From an uncultured Campylobacter sp. (lineage in GTDB: Bacteria > Campylobacterota > Campylobacteria > Campylobacterales > Campylobacteraceae), in contig NZ_CALKTS010000215.1 of the NCBI RefSeq assembly GCF_937997595.1, forward strand, positions 1-20,207: a stretch of DNA of 20,207 nucleotides, written 5' to 3'. Numbering within the stretch: the stretch's first letter is position 1; the number at the start of each line of letters is the position of its first letter. Shown here in pieces: positions 1-7,505 of this stretch. Position numbers and translations under genes: made by a program. The notes under the pieces were generated by a model. The model was not told the origin of the DNA and did not search any database. It saw only the letters and a program-made list of their open reading frames with translations.

Positions 1-54
1 GGTGATAAATTCTGCGAGCTGAGCTAATTTAAGCCCATTATTAGATTAGTTATG

Positions 55-60
55 TATAAT
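55..60 (+). promoter_or_regulatory. -10 element of the tRNA-Ser promoter
   Basis: A perfect TATAAT hexamer lies 15 bp before the mature tRNA 5' end. The stretch before it is AT-rich, as is usual for Campylobacter sigma-70 promoters, which depend little on a -35 box. The expected transcription start is around 66-68, giving a very short 5' leader for RNase P to remove. Positions 1-54 show no gene I can support. Confidence 0.7.
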
Positions 61-75
61 GCGACTTCTTTTTGT

Positions 76-166
76 GGACAGATGGGTGAGTGGCCGAAAC
101 CACACCCCTGCTAAGGGTGCAGCTTCTAACCGGGGCTCGAGGGTTCAAATCCCTCTCTGTCCGCCA
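76..166 (+). tRNA. tRNA-Ser (anticodon GCU), CCA encoded
   Basis: This class II tRNA has a seven-base acceptor stem, GGACAGA (76-82) paired with TCTGTCC (156-162), then discriminator G163 and an encoded CCA (164-166). The anticodon stem CACCC/GGGTG (103-107 with 115-119) closes a seven-base loop with anticodon GCT at 110-112, which reads AGC/AGU serine codons. A long variable arm follows (about 120-138). The T-loop motif GGTTCAAATCC is intact. The long variable arm and the G discriminator both fit tRNA-Ser. It is convergent with the lipoprotein gene that ends at 218. Confidence 0.97.
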
Positions 167-217
167 CTATTTTAAAATTTAAATCAATAAAATTTCACTT
201 CCGTGGTTCAGTCGATT

Positions 218-847
218 CTAGCTGCCTAGGATGCTACCTAAAAGCAGCACTGGCATCATTAGTGGCATTACGATGAGCCCTTGTATATCGGTATCCATTT
301 TCGCATCGCGCTCGCTTTTGATCCCGCTATCGACCGCTATACGCGCAGGGTACTCGATCGGCACGCCTAGGCGGTGCGATCTGCGCAGCTCGTCGTGATC
401 TTTTAGGCGCTTAAAATATTTGCCTTCGATCAGATAAGAGTAGCGAAACGTAGAGCTATACGCTGGCTCGAGCTGCTCTGGATCGTCCATCAGCTTAGCC
501 TGCACGGATAGCGGCAGATCGTATTTTACAAGCTCTATTTCATGCTGGATATACGCAGCATCGCTGCCTTCATTGTATCTGTCGATCGTGAGCATGCTTA
601 CGTTGCGCCTTATCGCGTCTTTATTTAGCGACGCCAGACTCGCAACCTTGGCGCGCACGGCGCTAAGATTCGCATCAAATATGTAATCATAAATCTCGCC
701 GCTCATACGCAGCTGACCGCCAGACGGCGCGCTCATAGCGATGATATGCTCGCGCCCTTGCATGTAGCCCGGAAAATTCTTACTCGCGCATCCGCTAAAA
801 ATCCCACAGCATAGTGCTAAAACCGCGCCGCAAATCCAAAATTTCAT
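218..847 (-). CDS. Hypothetical lipoprotein with hydrophobic C-terminus
   Basis: This 209-residue protein is of no family I recognise. Residues 1-19 form a signal peptide with a hydrophobic core, and the lipobox F-S-G-C places the acylated cysteine at residue 20. It is therefore expected to be exported and lipid-anchored. The mature part is mixed alpha/beta in appearance and rich in charged residues. The last roughly 20 residues are strongly hydrophobic (LIVMPLMMPVLLLG), which is unusual for a lipoprotein. The ATG at 845-847 is preceded by AAGGAAG at good spacing. The gene stands alone, ending near the convergent tRNA-Ser. I can assign no function. The coding call is secure because signal peptide, lipobox and ribosome binding site agree. 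Confidence 0.85.
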   Translation of the reverse strand: MKFWICGAVLALCCGIFSGCASKNFPGYMQGREHIIAMSAPSGGQLRMSGEIYDYIFDANLSAVRAKVASLASLNKDAIRRNVSMLTIDRYNEGSDAAYIQHEIELVKYDLPLSVQAKLMDDPEQLEPAYSSTFRYSYLIEGKYFKRLKDHDELRRSHRLGVPIEYPARIAVDSGIKSERDAKMDTDIQGLIVMPLMMPVLLLGSILGS

Positions 848-875
848 AAACTTCCTTTGTAAAATTTAAAGACGG

Positions 876-881
876 ATTGTA
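876..881 (-). promoter_or_regulatory. Putative -10 element for the lipoprotein gene
   Basis: Read on the minus strand this is TACAAT, about 30 bp upstream of the ATG at 847, within an AT-rich stretch. It leaves a short leader carrying the AAGGAAG ribosome binding site. No convincing -35 box is visible, which is normal in this group. Confidence 0.45.
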
Positions 882-1058
882 TTAAATTTTGCCTTAATGA
901 GAGTGGAATTTTATGACGTGGCAAAATGGGATTCTGCGCGAAATTTCGCGACGGCGACGCGTAGAATTTCGCGCGGACTTTTATGAAATTCCGATGAGAT
1001 TTCACAAGAACTGAAGCCGGAATGCGCGGAAGAGGTAAAAGAAGCACAAGAGCGCTAT

Positions 1059-1083
1059 CGAGATTTAAAATTTTAAAATCTCG
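1059..1083. repeat. Inverted repeat (8-bp arms)
   Basis: CGAGATTT (1059-1066) and AAATCTCG (1076-1083) flank an AT-only centre that is itself nearly palindromic. It could fold as a hairpin on either strand, but no T-run follows. The role is unknown. Confidence 0.5.
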
Positions 1084-1174
1084 AGGAAATTTCGCGAAAG
1101 GAAGCGAGCCATTTGTGCGTCAAAAATTTAACCGTCATCGCGAGCTTGCTTTTAAATTTTAAAATTTTACGACA

Positions 1175-1201
1175 GGCTTTAGAATTTAAAATTCCAAAGC
1201 C
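1175..1201 (-). terminator. Probable terminator of the activase/dehydratase-like pair
   Basis: GGCTTT and AAAGCC enclose GAATT/AATTC with one mismatch between the stems and a three-base loop, giving an 11-bp interrupted stem. It begins 20 bp after the TAG at 1221-1223 of the minus-strand gene, the right place for a terminator. The T-tract is better on the plus-strand side (TTTTT at 1202-1207), so it may act in both directions. Confidence 0.6.
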
Positions 1202-1220
1202 CTTTTTGATATGCGGCGCG

Positions 1221-2438
1221 CTACTTTCGATTTGCGTTAGCAAGCATCAGCTTTATGCGGTTTTCCTGATTTACTGCGCTTGCGCCCGGGTCGTAGTCGA
1301 TCGCGGCGATGTTTGCTTGCGGGTAGTTCTGTTTGATCTTTCGGATCATTCCGCGCGCGATGATGTGGTTTGGCAGGCAGCCGAAGGGCTGCGCGCACAC
1401 GACGTTTTGTATACCGTGGCGCATAAACTCGACCATCTCCGCCGTCAGCAGCCAGCCCTCGCCCATCTTCACGCCGTGACCGATGTAGCCGTCAGCGGCG
1501 GCACGAACCTCGCTAAATGGGCTCGGCGCGCGAAATCCGAAGCGCTTCATCTGCTTAATCATCATGCGCTGGAAAAATTCCACTACTTTAGCGACCGCAA
1601 GCGAGCCGTAATACGCCGCGCCGCCCTTGCCGTAGAGCTGCTTGTCGTAGACCGCATCGTAGATGCAGGTAAGCACGAAGTCCATCAGCCCCGTATTTAC
1701 GGGCTCAGCGTTTTCGCGGATGAGGTAGGCGTTTAGGCCGTTGTTGCCGATGGGCGAGTATTTGAGATAAATTTCGCCCACGATGCCTACTTTTACTCGC
1801 GGCTTATCGTCGCGCTCGATTTTAGCGAACTGCGAGAGGATAAATTTGAAATTTTTCTTGAGATTGAAAAACGATCTTTGATCGGTCAAATTTTTGATCC
1901 GCTCGGCGCAGAGTTCGTAAATTTCATTCGTTTGATTTTTGATCTTTTCGTAGGGCTTGCACTGATTATACAGCCCCATCATCAAATCGCCGTAAAATAT
2001 CGCGGCAAAAAGCTTTAGAAGCGATTTTTTGCCGAGGCTAAATTCGTTCTCATCTAGCGAGCCGAAATTTAACGAGATCGCGGGGACGTAGCTAAAGCCG
2101 CTGTCCTCAAGCGCTTTGCGAAGCAAATTTATGTAGTTACTCGCTCTGCAGCCGCCGCCCGTTTGGCTGATGAGAAGCGCTACTTTGTGCGTATCAAACT
2201 CGCCACTTTTGAGCGCGTCGATGAACTGCCCGATGACGAGCAGCGCGGGGTAGCACATATCGTTGTGGACGCTGCGAAGCCCTTCCTCGACGATATTTTG
2301 ACGATTTTCGCCGAGTAGGACGCTCTTATAGCCCTCGTCGCGCAGCACGCCTTGCATAAAGCGAAAATGCGGATCGATCATCGTGGGGATCAATATTGTG
2401 TGGGTGGCTTTCATATCTTTCGTAAATTTAGCAAACAT
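1221..2438 (-). CDS. 2-hydroxyacyl-CoA dehydratase-like protein (C-terminal part of activase fusion)
   Basis: This 405-residue protein matches, by sequence character, the C-terminal HgdB-like third of the roughly 1400-residue acyl-CoA dehydratase activase-related proteins of Firmicutes. Visible features are an IPTMIDPH-like N-terminus, and conserved cysteines in NDMCYP (near residue 62), GGGCRASNY (near 97) and VVCAQPFGC (near 350-356). Such cysteines could bind an iron-sulfur cluster, but that is inference. Its ATG shares one base with the stop codon of the upstream gene (TAATG, 2436-2440). An AAGGA lies about 10 bp before the ATG, so translation is probably coupled. No true dehydratase subunits or CoA-transferase gene lies nearby, so the substrate is unknown. 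Confidence 0.85.
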   Translation of the reverse strand: MFAKFTKDMKATHTILIPTMIDPHFRFMQGVLRDEGYKSVLLGENRQNIVEEGLRSVHNDMCYPALLVIGQFIDALKSGEFDTHKVALLISQTGGGCRASNYINLLRKALEDSGFSYVPAISLNFGSLDENEFSLGKKSLLKLFAAIFYGDLMMGLYNQCKPYEKIKNQTNEIYELCAERIKNLTDQRSFFNLKKNFKFILSQFAKIERDDKPRVKVGIVGEIYLKYSPIGNNGLNAYLIRENAEPVNTGLMDFVLTCIYDAVYDKQLYGKGGAAYYGSLAVAKVVEFFQRMMIKQMKRFGFRAPSPFSEVRAAADGYIGHGVKMGEGWLLTAEMVEFMRHGIQNVVCAQPFGCLPNHIIARGMIRKIKQNYPQANIAAIDYDPGASAVNQENRIKLMLANANRK

Positions 2439-5392
2439 TAGCGCGCATCCTTTCTTGCTTCTTGTTGCGCGCCTTGCCTTTCGCGCTCTATCATAGTCGC
2501 TTTTAGGCTACGCAGGCGGATCTTGACCGCACCTAGGTTCGTAACCTCGTCGATTTTAAGTTGAGTGTAAATTTTACCGTTTTGACGCAGTATGTCGCGC
2601 ACCTCGTCGCCCGTGATCGCATCTATCCCACAGCCGAAGCTCACTAACTGCACCAGCTGCATGCGCGGGTATTTACAGATGAAGCGTGCCGCGCTATAAA
2701 GCCTGGCGTGGTAGGTCCATTGATTAAGGCTTTTCGTCTGCACCCTGCTAAGCGGCAGTGCGTCCTCGCTAAGCACTATAAAGCCCAAGGAATTTAGATA
2801 GCGATCGATGCCGTGGTTGATCGTCTTGTCGATATGATACGGACGACCCGCTAGCACAATGGCGCTGGCACCGCTACTTTGTATCTCTTTTAGGGTCTCC
2901 TCGCCTTTTATTAAAACGGTATTTTTATAGTTTTGCAGCTCCTTAAGACCTTGCAAGACGGCGTTTTTCACGGCGTCGGAATGAAATTTATATCCGGCGT
3001 TCGCGAGCTCAGCCTGCATCGTTTTGCAAAATGAATCTTGCATGTTAAGATCCACGTGCGGGTAGAGGAATTTTTTCTCCTCCAGCGCGCCTACGTTCGC
3101 GCGTATCAGCTCAGGGTAGTATGCGACTACGGGACAGTTGTAGCAGTTCTCGCTGATATTTTCGTCCAAGCTGTAGCTCATACACGGATAGAAGATAAAA
3201 TCGACGCTCTTATTTAGCAGATCGTAGATGTGGCCGTGCACGCTTTTAGCCGGGTAGCAGACGGTATCGCTCGGGATGCTTTGGCTTGCCAAAAACAGCG
3301 TCTCTTTTCGCGGCTTTTGCGACAGCACGACGCTCATGCCTAAATTTTCAAAAAACGCACTCCAAAACGGGATCATCTCAAACATATTCAAAACAAACGG
3401 AATTCCGACTCGCGGTGCGTCTTGCTTCGGCGGCTTACGATATTTTCGCAAAAGCTCGTTTTTAAACTCAAATAAATTCGTAATGTCGTGGCGAATCTCT
3501 TTGCCCGCGCCGCGCTCGCATTTATTGCCCGAGACAAATTTAGTATCGCCGAAGTAGCTGATCGTAAGCGGGCATTTGTTCGTACAGAGCTTGCAGACGC
3601 TAAATTCGCTGCGATGAGTGAAATTTTCAAGCTCTGCACGACTGATCATATCGGTGCGCTCGTTCGCGTTATTTTTGGCAAAAAGCGCCGCGCCGTATGC
3701 ACCCATAAGCTCGCTGATATCTAGACGGATCACGTCCTTGCCGAGCTCTTTTTCGAAGGCACGCAGCACAGCGTTGTTTAAAAAGGTACCGCCCTGCACT
3801 ACGATGTTTTGCCCAAGATCATCGGCGTTTCGCACTCGGATGACCTTGTAAATCGCGTTTTTTATGACGCTAATAGCAAGTCCAGCGCTGATATCCTCGA
3901 TCGTAGCACCGTCCTTTTGAGCCTGCTTGACCGAAGAGTTCATAAAGACCGTGCAGCGGCTACCAAGTTTGGCGGGATGGGTTGCAAAAAGGGCTAGGTT
4001 CGCAAAATCTTTAATGTCATAGCCCAAAGAATTTGAAAAGGTCTGTAAAAACGAGCCGCAGCCCGAGCTGCACGCCTCATTTAGCACGATAGAATCGATA
4101 TTGCCATCTTTAATGGAGAAACACTTGATGTCCTGCCCACCGATGTCGATGATAAAATCTACTTTCGGATTGAAGTGGCGCGCAGCACTATAATGCGCGA
4201 TTGTCTCGACGATACCGTAATCAAAGCGAAAGGCGGTTTTAATGAGATCCTCGCCATATCCGGTAACACCGCTGCCCTTGATCTTGATGCGACCCTCGCA
4301 AAGATCGTATAGCTCCTTAAGACGCGGCAGCAGGATATCGACCGGATCGCCTTTATTGGAGGAGTAAAATTTATACAGCAGCTCGTAGTTTGCGCCCATA
4401 AGCACGACTTTGATCGTAGTGCTGCCGCAATCCACGCCCAAATACGCATCTCCACTGTAGGTGTGGATATCCACCTTAGGCACGCTTGCGCGGGCGTGGC
4501 GAGCGGTGAACTCGTCAAATTCCGCTCTGTCTTTGAAAAGCGGCGGCTCGGCTTCCAGCGCGGTCCTGTCGGGCTCCTTTTTTAAAAGCGCGATCGTCTC
4601 ATCTAAATTTAACGTCTCGCCCGTATCTTTTGCATACAGCGCGCTGCCGTAAGCCACGAAGTAAGGCGCAATGTCGGGGAAGGTCGCGGTTTCGTCGGTG
4701 AGCTTTAGCACCTCTTTAAAGCGCGCCTGAAGGCCTTTTAGGAAAAACAACGGGCCGCCTAGAAACAGGATATTGCCCTTAACTTCGCGACCTTGCGCAA
4801 GCCCTGAAATCGTCTGCTCGACGACCGCGGCGTAGATACTAGCGCAAATATCCTCTTTTCTAACGCCCTGATTTAGTAGCGGCTGAATGTCGCTTTTAGC
4901 AAACACACCACAGCGTGAAGCGATCGGATAAATTTTACTCGCCGCAAAGCTTAGGCGATCAAGCTCCGTGATATCCAGATGCAAAAGATTAGTCATCTGA
5001 TCGATAAATGCGCCGGTGCCGCCCGCGCATGAGCCGTTCATACGCTCTTCAAGTCCGCCCGTGAGAAATAAAATTTTAGCATCCTCGCCGCCGAGCTCAA
5101 TGACGACATCGGTCTTCGGAAACATCCGCTTGACGCCGAGCGAGGTAGCGAAAACCTCTTGGACGAACGGAATTTTGCAATTTTTGGCGATGCCCATGCC
5201 TGCCGAACCCGCTATGGCGACGCTGAATTGCTCGCCCGCATAGGTTTTTTGGATTTGCAAAATTTTATCCAGCACCAGCTCTTTGGGCTTTGCCAAATGC
5301 CGCTCGTAGCTCTTGCTTAAAATTTCATATTTATCGTTTAAAACTACCGTTTTAACAGTGGTTGATCCTACGTCAATGCCTAAAAAAATCAC
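2438..5392 (-). CDS. Acyl-CoA dehydratase activase-related protein (two BadF/HgdC ATPase domains + DUF2229)
   Basis: This 984-residue protein carries two tandem ASKHA-fold ATPase domains of the BadF/BadG/BcrA/BcrD/HgdC type. Domain 1 spans about 1-255, with phosphate motif GIDVGSTT near 5-12, IELGGEDAK near 98-106 and SCAGGTG near 121-127. Domain 2 spans about 315-575, with GVDCGSTTIK near 319, DIGGQDIK near 416 and CSSGCGS near 441. Cys122/Cys161 and Cys441/Cys480 are each 39 residues apart, the spacing of the cluster ligands Cys127/Cys166 that I recall for Acidaminococcus HgdC. A Cys-rich linker (C600, C603, C607, C625) precedes a DUF2229-like region (about 660-950) with further cysteines. 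The start is GTG with a weak GAGCGAG ribosome site, chosen because the domain begins there. The expected role is ATP-driven, iron-sulfur electron transfer to a partner, perhaps the protein encoded next. Confidence 0.88.
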   Translation of the reverse strand: MIFLGIDVGSTTVKTVVLNDKYEILSKSYERHLAKPKELVLDKILQIQKTYAGEQFSVAIAGSAGMGIAKNCKIPFVQEVFATSLGVKRMFPKTDVVIELGGEDAKILFLTGGLEERMNGSCAGGTGAFIDQMTNLLHLDITELDRLSFAASKIYPIASRCGVFAKSDIQPLLNQGVRKEDICASIYAAVVEQTISGLAQGREVKGNILFLGGPLFFLKGLQARFKEVLKLTDETATFPDIAPYFVAYGSALYAKDTGETLNLDETIALLKKEPDRTALEAEPPLFKDRAEFDEFTARHARASVPKVDIHTYSGDAYLGVDCGSTTIKVVLMGANYELLYKFYSSNKGDPVDILLPRLKELYDLCEGRIKIKGSGVTGYGEDLIKTAFRFDYGIVETIAHYSAARHFNPKVDFIIDIGGQDIKCFSIKDGNIDSIVLNEACSSGCGSFLQTFSNSLGYDIKDFANLALFATHPAKLGSRCTVFMNSSVKQAQKDGATIEDISAGLAISVIKNAIYKVIRVRNADDLGQNIVVQGGTFLNNAVLRAFEKELGKDVIRLDISELMGAYGAALFAKNNANERTDMISRAELENFTHRSEFSVCKLCTNKCPLTISYFGDTKFVSGNKCERGAGKEIRHDITNLFEFKNELLRKYRKPPKQDAPRVGIPFVLNMFEMIPFWSAFFENLGMSVVLSQKPRKETLFLASQSIPSDTVCYPAKSVHGHIYDLLNKSVDFIFYPCMSYSLDENISENCYNCPVVAYYPELIRANVGALEEKKFLYPHVDLNMQDSFCKTMQAELANAGYKFHSDAVKNAVLQGLKELQNYKNTVLIKGEETLKEIQSSGASAIVLAGRPYHIDKTINHGIDRYLNSLGFIVLSEDALPLSRVQTKSLNQWTYHARLYSAARFICKYPRMQLVQLVSFGCGIDAITGDEVRDILRQNGKIYTQLKIDEVTNLGAVKIRLRSLKATMIERERQGAQQEARKDAR

Positions 5393-5471
5393 ATCTCGCT
5401 CTTTACTAAATAAATTTTTACTCGGCCGAATCCTCGAATTTAGCGCGAGCTTTCTAAATTAAAATTTGCAT

Positions 5472-5477
5472 TTTATA
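5472..5477 (-). promoter_or_regulatory. Putative -10 element for the activase pair
   Basis: On the minus strand this reads TATAAA inside ACTATAAAAT, about 80 bp before the GTG start, in an AT-rich stretch. It is the best Pribnow-like site in the 295-bp gap between this operon and the ribosomal one. No -35 box is evident. Confidence 0.4.
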
Positions 5478-5613
5478 GTAATATTTTTAAACGCAAATAA
5501 AATCAGGATATATTTTATCTTTTTCTATCGAAAAAGACGATTTTTAGGCAGTTTAGAATTAAAAATTTTAATGGAAAAGTTGTAAAATTTTAGATTTAAT
5601 GCGAGTAGACTTT

Positions 5614-5639
5614 GCGCGAAATTTTTTAAAATCTCGCGC
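5614..5639. repeat. Inverted repeat with GCGCGA/TCGCGC arms
   Basis: GCGCGA (5614-5619) and TCGCGC (5634-5639) enclose ATTTT/AAAAT after one mismatched pair, making a long AT-core hairpin. It lies about 50 bp beyond the rplS stop codon, past the better terminator at 5641-5673, and could back it up. It has no clear T-tract on either strand. Confidence 0.45.
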
Positions 5640-5640
5640 A

Positions 5641-5673
5641 TTATAAAAAGAGCTTCCTTTTGAATTAAGAAGC
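5641..5673 (-). terminator. Intrinsic terminator after rplS
   Basis: On the minus strand GCTTCTT pairs with AAGGAAGC, seven pairs including one G-U, and the loop is about seven bases. TCTTTTTAT follows directly. It begins about 15 bp after the rplS stop codon and so closes the long minus-strand operon. Confidence 0.75.
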
Positions 5674-5687
5674 GTAAATTTAAAGGA

Positions 5688-6044
5688 TTATTTTCGTAGC
5701 TCTTTGATTTTAGCCGCTTTACCGCGTCTATCGCGTAGGTAAAATAGCTTCGCGCGGCGAACGCGTCCTTTTCTTAGAACCTCGATGCTTTCGATGCTTT
5801 CGCTGTAGATCGGGAAAATTCTCTCTACGCCGACGCTATTTGCGCCGATCTTGCGGATGATAAAAGTCTCGCTGACGCCGTTTCCGCGGCGCGCAATGCA
5901 GGTACCTTCGAAATTTTGAATTCTGCTCTTATCGCCCTCTTTGATCCTGATGGCTACCTTTAAGGTGTCGCCGGCACGGAAATCAGGCACACTTTTGCTT
6001 GTGATCTGAGCGTCCTCAAACGCTTGGATATACTTGTTTTTCAT
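5688..6044 (-). CDS. rplS: 50S ribosomal protein L19
   Basis: This 118-residue protein has the normal L19 length. L19 binds 23S rRNA at the interface with the small subunit. The sequence shows the family's opening (FRAGDTLKV near residues 23-31), the central VRIKEGDKSRIQ-like strand, and the basic C-terminal block GRVRRAKLFYLRDRRGKAA (about 93-111). Its ATG overlaps the trmD stop codon by four bases (ATGA), so translation is probably coupled. It is the last gene of the rpsP-khpA-rimM-trmD-rplS group, an order shared with many bacteria, and is followed directly by a terminator. Confidence 0.98.
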   Translation of the reverse strand: MKNKYIQAFEDAQITSKSVPDFRAGDTLKVAIRIKEGDKSRIQNFEGTCIARRGNGVSETFIIRKIGANSVGVERIFPIYSESIESIEVLRKGRVRRAKLFYLRDRRGKAAKIKELRK

Positions 6045-6742
6045 AAATTTCCTTTATTTCTGGCGATTTTTCGGTACATATCCGGGCGGAAGAACCTCGT
6101 TTTGCATAGCGCCATTTGATTTTTTAAGCTGCGCATTTTAGCGTGATTACCCTTTAAAAACTCTGAAACTATAGGTAAATTTTCAAAAACATCAGGCTTT
6201 GTAAATGCGGGCGCCTCTAAAATTCCGCCCTCGAAACTTTCTTCGACGAGCGAGCTTTCGTTGCCCAAAACGCCCTTTATGTTGCGGCTTATCGCATCGC
6301 ACATACAAAGCGCGCCGAGCTCTCCGCCGGTAAGAACGAAATCGCCGATGCAAAAAATTTCATTTACATATCTTTCGACTATGCGCTCATCGATCCCCTC
6401 GTAGCGCCCGCAGATAAAGCATAAATTATCTTGGCTGCTTAGGCGCTTAGCATCGTTTTGGTTAAATTTTTTACCGGCGGGCGAGAGGTAGATAAACTTG
6501 GCGTTTTTAAATTTAGCTCTTACGTGTTCGATCGTTCCGGCAAGCGGCTCCGTGCCGATCAAAAGCCCCGCACCGCCGCCGATCATATAATCATCTACCT
6601 TTTTATACCGATTTGCCGTGAAATTTCTCGGGTTAAAAAAATGCGTCGAGATTATTTTCTTATCGGCCGCGCGCTTTAAAATAGAGTCCTCAAAATAGGG
6701 CGCGATGAGATTTTCAAATAGAGAGATGAAGATAAAATTCAT
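6041..6742 (-). CDS. trmD: tRNA (guanine-N1-)-methyltransferase
   Basis: This 233-residue SPOUT-class enzyme transfers a methyl group from S-adenosylmethionine to N1 of G37 in tRNAs, which prevents +1 frameshifting. The trefoil-knot cofactor motifs are clear: CGRYEGIDERI (about 111-121) and IGDFVLTGGELG (about 132-143). The catalytic region contains DDYMIGGGAGLL (about 50-61), where many homologs have a Pro in the glycine run. The C-terminal helical part ends in a basic RNA-binding tail. It overlaps rimM upstream and rplS downstream by four bases each, the classic translation-fidelity operon. Confidence 0.97.
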   Translation of the reverse strand: MNFIFISLFENLIAPYFEDSILKRAADKKIISTHFFNPRNFTANRYKKVDDYMIGGGAGLLIGTEPLAGTIEHVRAKFKNAKFIYLSPAGKKFNQNDAKRLSSQDNLCFICGRYEGIDERIVERYVNEIFCIGDFVLTGGELGALCMCDAISRNIKGVLGNESSLVEESFEGGILEAPAFTKPDVFENLPIVSEFLKGNHAKMRSLKNQMALCKTRFFRPDMYRKIARNKGNL

Positions 6743-7269
6743 GAATTTTCCAAAATCGCGCGCGCATTTTGCGTAAAAATTTTACGTTCGCTAAGCGAAA
6801 TTTCTTTCACATAGGCGTCCACGTAGGGGATGAAAAATTCTTTCGGCAAAGCCTGCGAGATTAGGCTTTCATCCGTTTCTACTTCAAAAAGATATCCGTT
6901 TCCGATCTGCGATATGTCCCTTACGCGCCCCAAAACCGCGTCGTGTTCGTAAATTTCAAGCCCGATGATATCGAAGTAAAAGAACTCGCCCTTTTGCAAT
7001 TTGCAAAATTTCCGCGTATCCTCTTTGCTTCGGTAAAGGATTTGGTTAGTTAAATTTGCCGCCGCTTCTACGCTTTCGTAATTTTTAAAGATAGCGCTAG
7101 AATTTGCGCCGCTAAAGGATAAAATTTCTAAAATTTCGCCGTTTCGCAGATAAAATTTGGCGCCTTTTTTAAACTGAGAGGGGAAGTCGCTGCGATCAAA
7201 AATTTTAACCGCGCCCTTTAGGCCGATAGTCCGACCGAGCTTCGCGACCTCTAAAAGATCATCAGGCAT
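6739..7269 (-). CDS. rimM: Ribosome maturation factor RimM
   Basis: This 176-residue protein assists 30S subunit assembly by binding S19 during maturation of the 16S rRNA 3' domain. The N-terminal RimM barrel shows the signature AKLGRTIGLKGAVKIF (about 8-23). The C-terminal PRC-barrel includes GEFFYFDIIGLEIY (about 94-107) and FFIPYVDAYVKEI (about 145-157). The start ATG lies inside the end of khpA (eight-base overlap), and the stop overlaps the trmD start by four bases, so all three are probably translated in a coupled way. Confidence 0.96.
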   Translation of the reverse strand: MPDDLLEVAKLGRTIGLKGAVKIFDRSDFPSQFKKGAKFYLRNGEILEILSFSGANSSAIFKNYESVEAAANLTNQILYRSKEDTRKFCKLQKGEFFYFDIIGLEIYEHDAVLGRVRDISQIGNGYLFEVETDESLISQALPKEFFIPYVDAYVKEISLSERKIFTQNARAILENS

Positions 7270-7504
7270 CTTTGGCTTTGACGGTAATTTTATAATTGAT
7301 CGGATCTTTTGCTTTATAGCCGATGATGACGGTCTTTATGGCGTTTATCATTTTGCCGTCCTTGCCGATGAGTTTGCCGGTATCGGCCTTGTCGGCATAG
7401 ACGATGATCTCGGTAAAGTTTTCACCGACCCGCTTTTGCGTAGAAACGGACTGCGGATAGTCGGCGATCAACTTTGCGTATTCTTTTATAAAATTTTCTA
7501 CCAT
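7262..7504 (-). CDS. khpA: KH-domain RNA-binding protein KhpA
   Basis: This 80-residue single-domain protein has the type II KH RNA-binding loop GKLIGKDGKMI (about 43-53) with the GxxG core. KhpA proteins bind RNA, in some bacteria together with KhpB/Jag, and have been linked to cell division control in Gram-positives. The role in Campylobacterota is not known to me. It sits one base after rpsP and overlaps rimM by eight bases, the conserved place for this gene between S16 and RimM. Confidence 0.93.
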   Translation of the reverse strand: MVENFIKEYAKLIADYPQSVSTQKRVGENFTEIIVYADKADTGKLIGKDGKMINAIKTVIIGYKAKDPINYKITVKAKDA

Positions 7505-7505
7505 T

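Larger units (their letters stand above)
848..1220. other. Gene-poor gap, 373 bp
   Basis: The gap lies between the lipoprotein start and the end of the dehydratase-like gene. It contains the lipoprotein promoter (876-881) and a short open stretch on the plus strand with a protein-like tail (987-1076, see findings). It also holds an 8-bp inverted repeat CGAGATTT/AAATCTCG (1059-1083) and the terminator hairpin at 1175-1201. Small ORFs here lack ribosome binding sites or sensible composition, and I annotate none as a gene. Confidence 0.6.

Noticed and set aside
76..166. tRNA-Ser as an attachment site of an integrated element
   Set aside because: I see no second copy of the tRNA 3' end in the window, no integrase, and the flanking genes are mostly core genes.
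844..1047. 67-codon minus-strand open frame upstream of the lipoprotein
   Set aside because: No ribosome site; it covers the lipoprotein promoter and leader, and its composition is typical of translated AT-rich spacer.
1141..1170. AAATTTTAAAATTT palindromic runs here and elsewhere
   Set aside because: The word recurs in both genes and spacers across the window, as expected for a Campylobacter genomic word; no specific array or spacing is seen.
1113..1736. 207-codon open frame on the plus strand
   Set aside because: It lies mostly antisense to the dehydratase-like gene, has no ribosome binding site and an unnatural His/Arg/Val-rich composition. It is a shadow of the real frame.
2431..2445. 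Frameshift or programmed slippage joining the two activase-family genes
   Set aside because: The junction is a clean TAATG with an AAGGA upstream, and there is no slippery heptamer. Coupled reinitiation explains it without an error, though resequencing would settle it.
5519..5536. CTTTTTC/GAAAAAG hairpin in the gap before the activase genes
   Set aside because: Seven perfect pairs, but of low-complexity A/T sequence expected by chance in this AT-rich gap, and not adjacent to a gene end.
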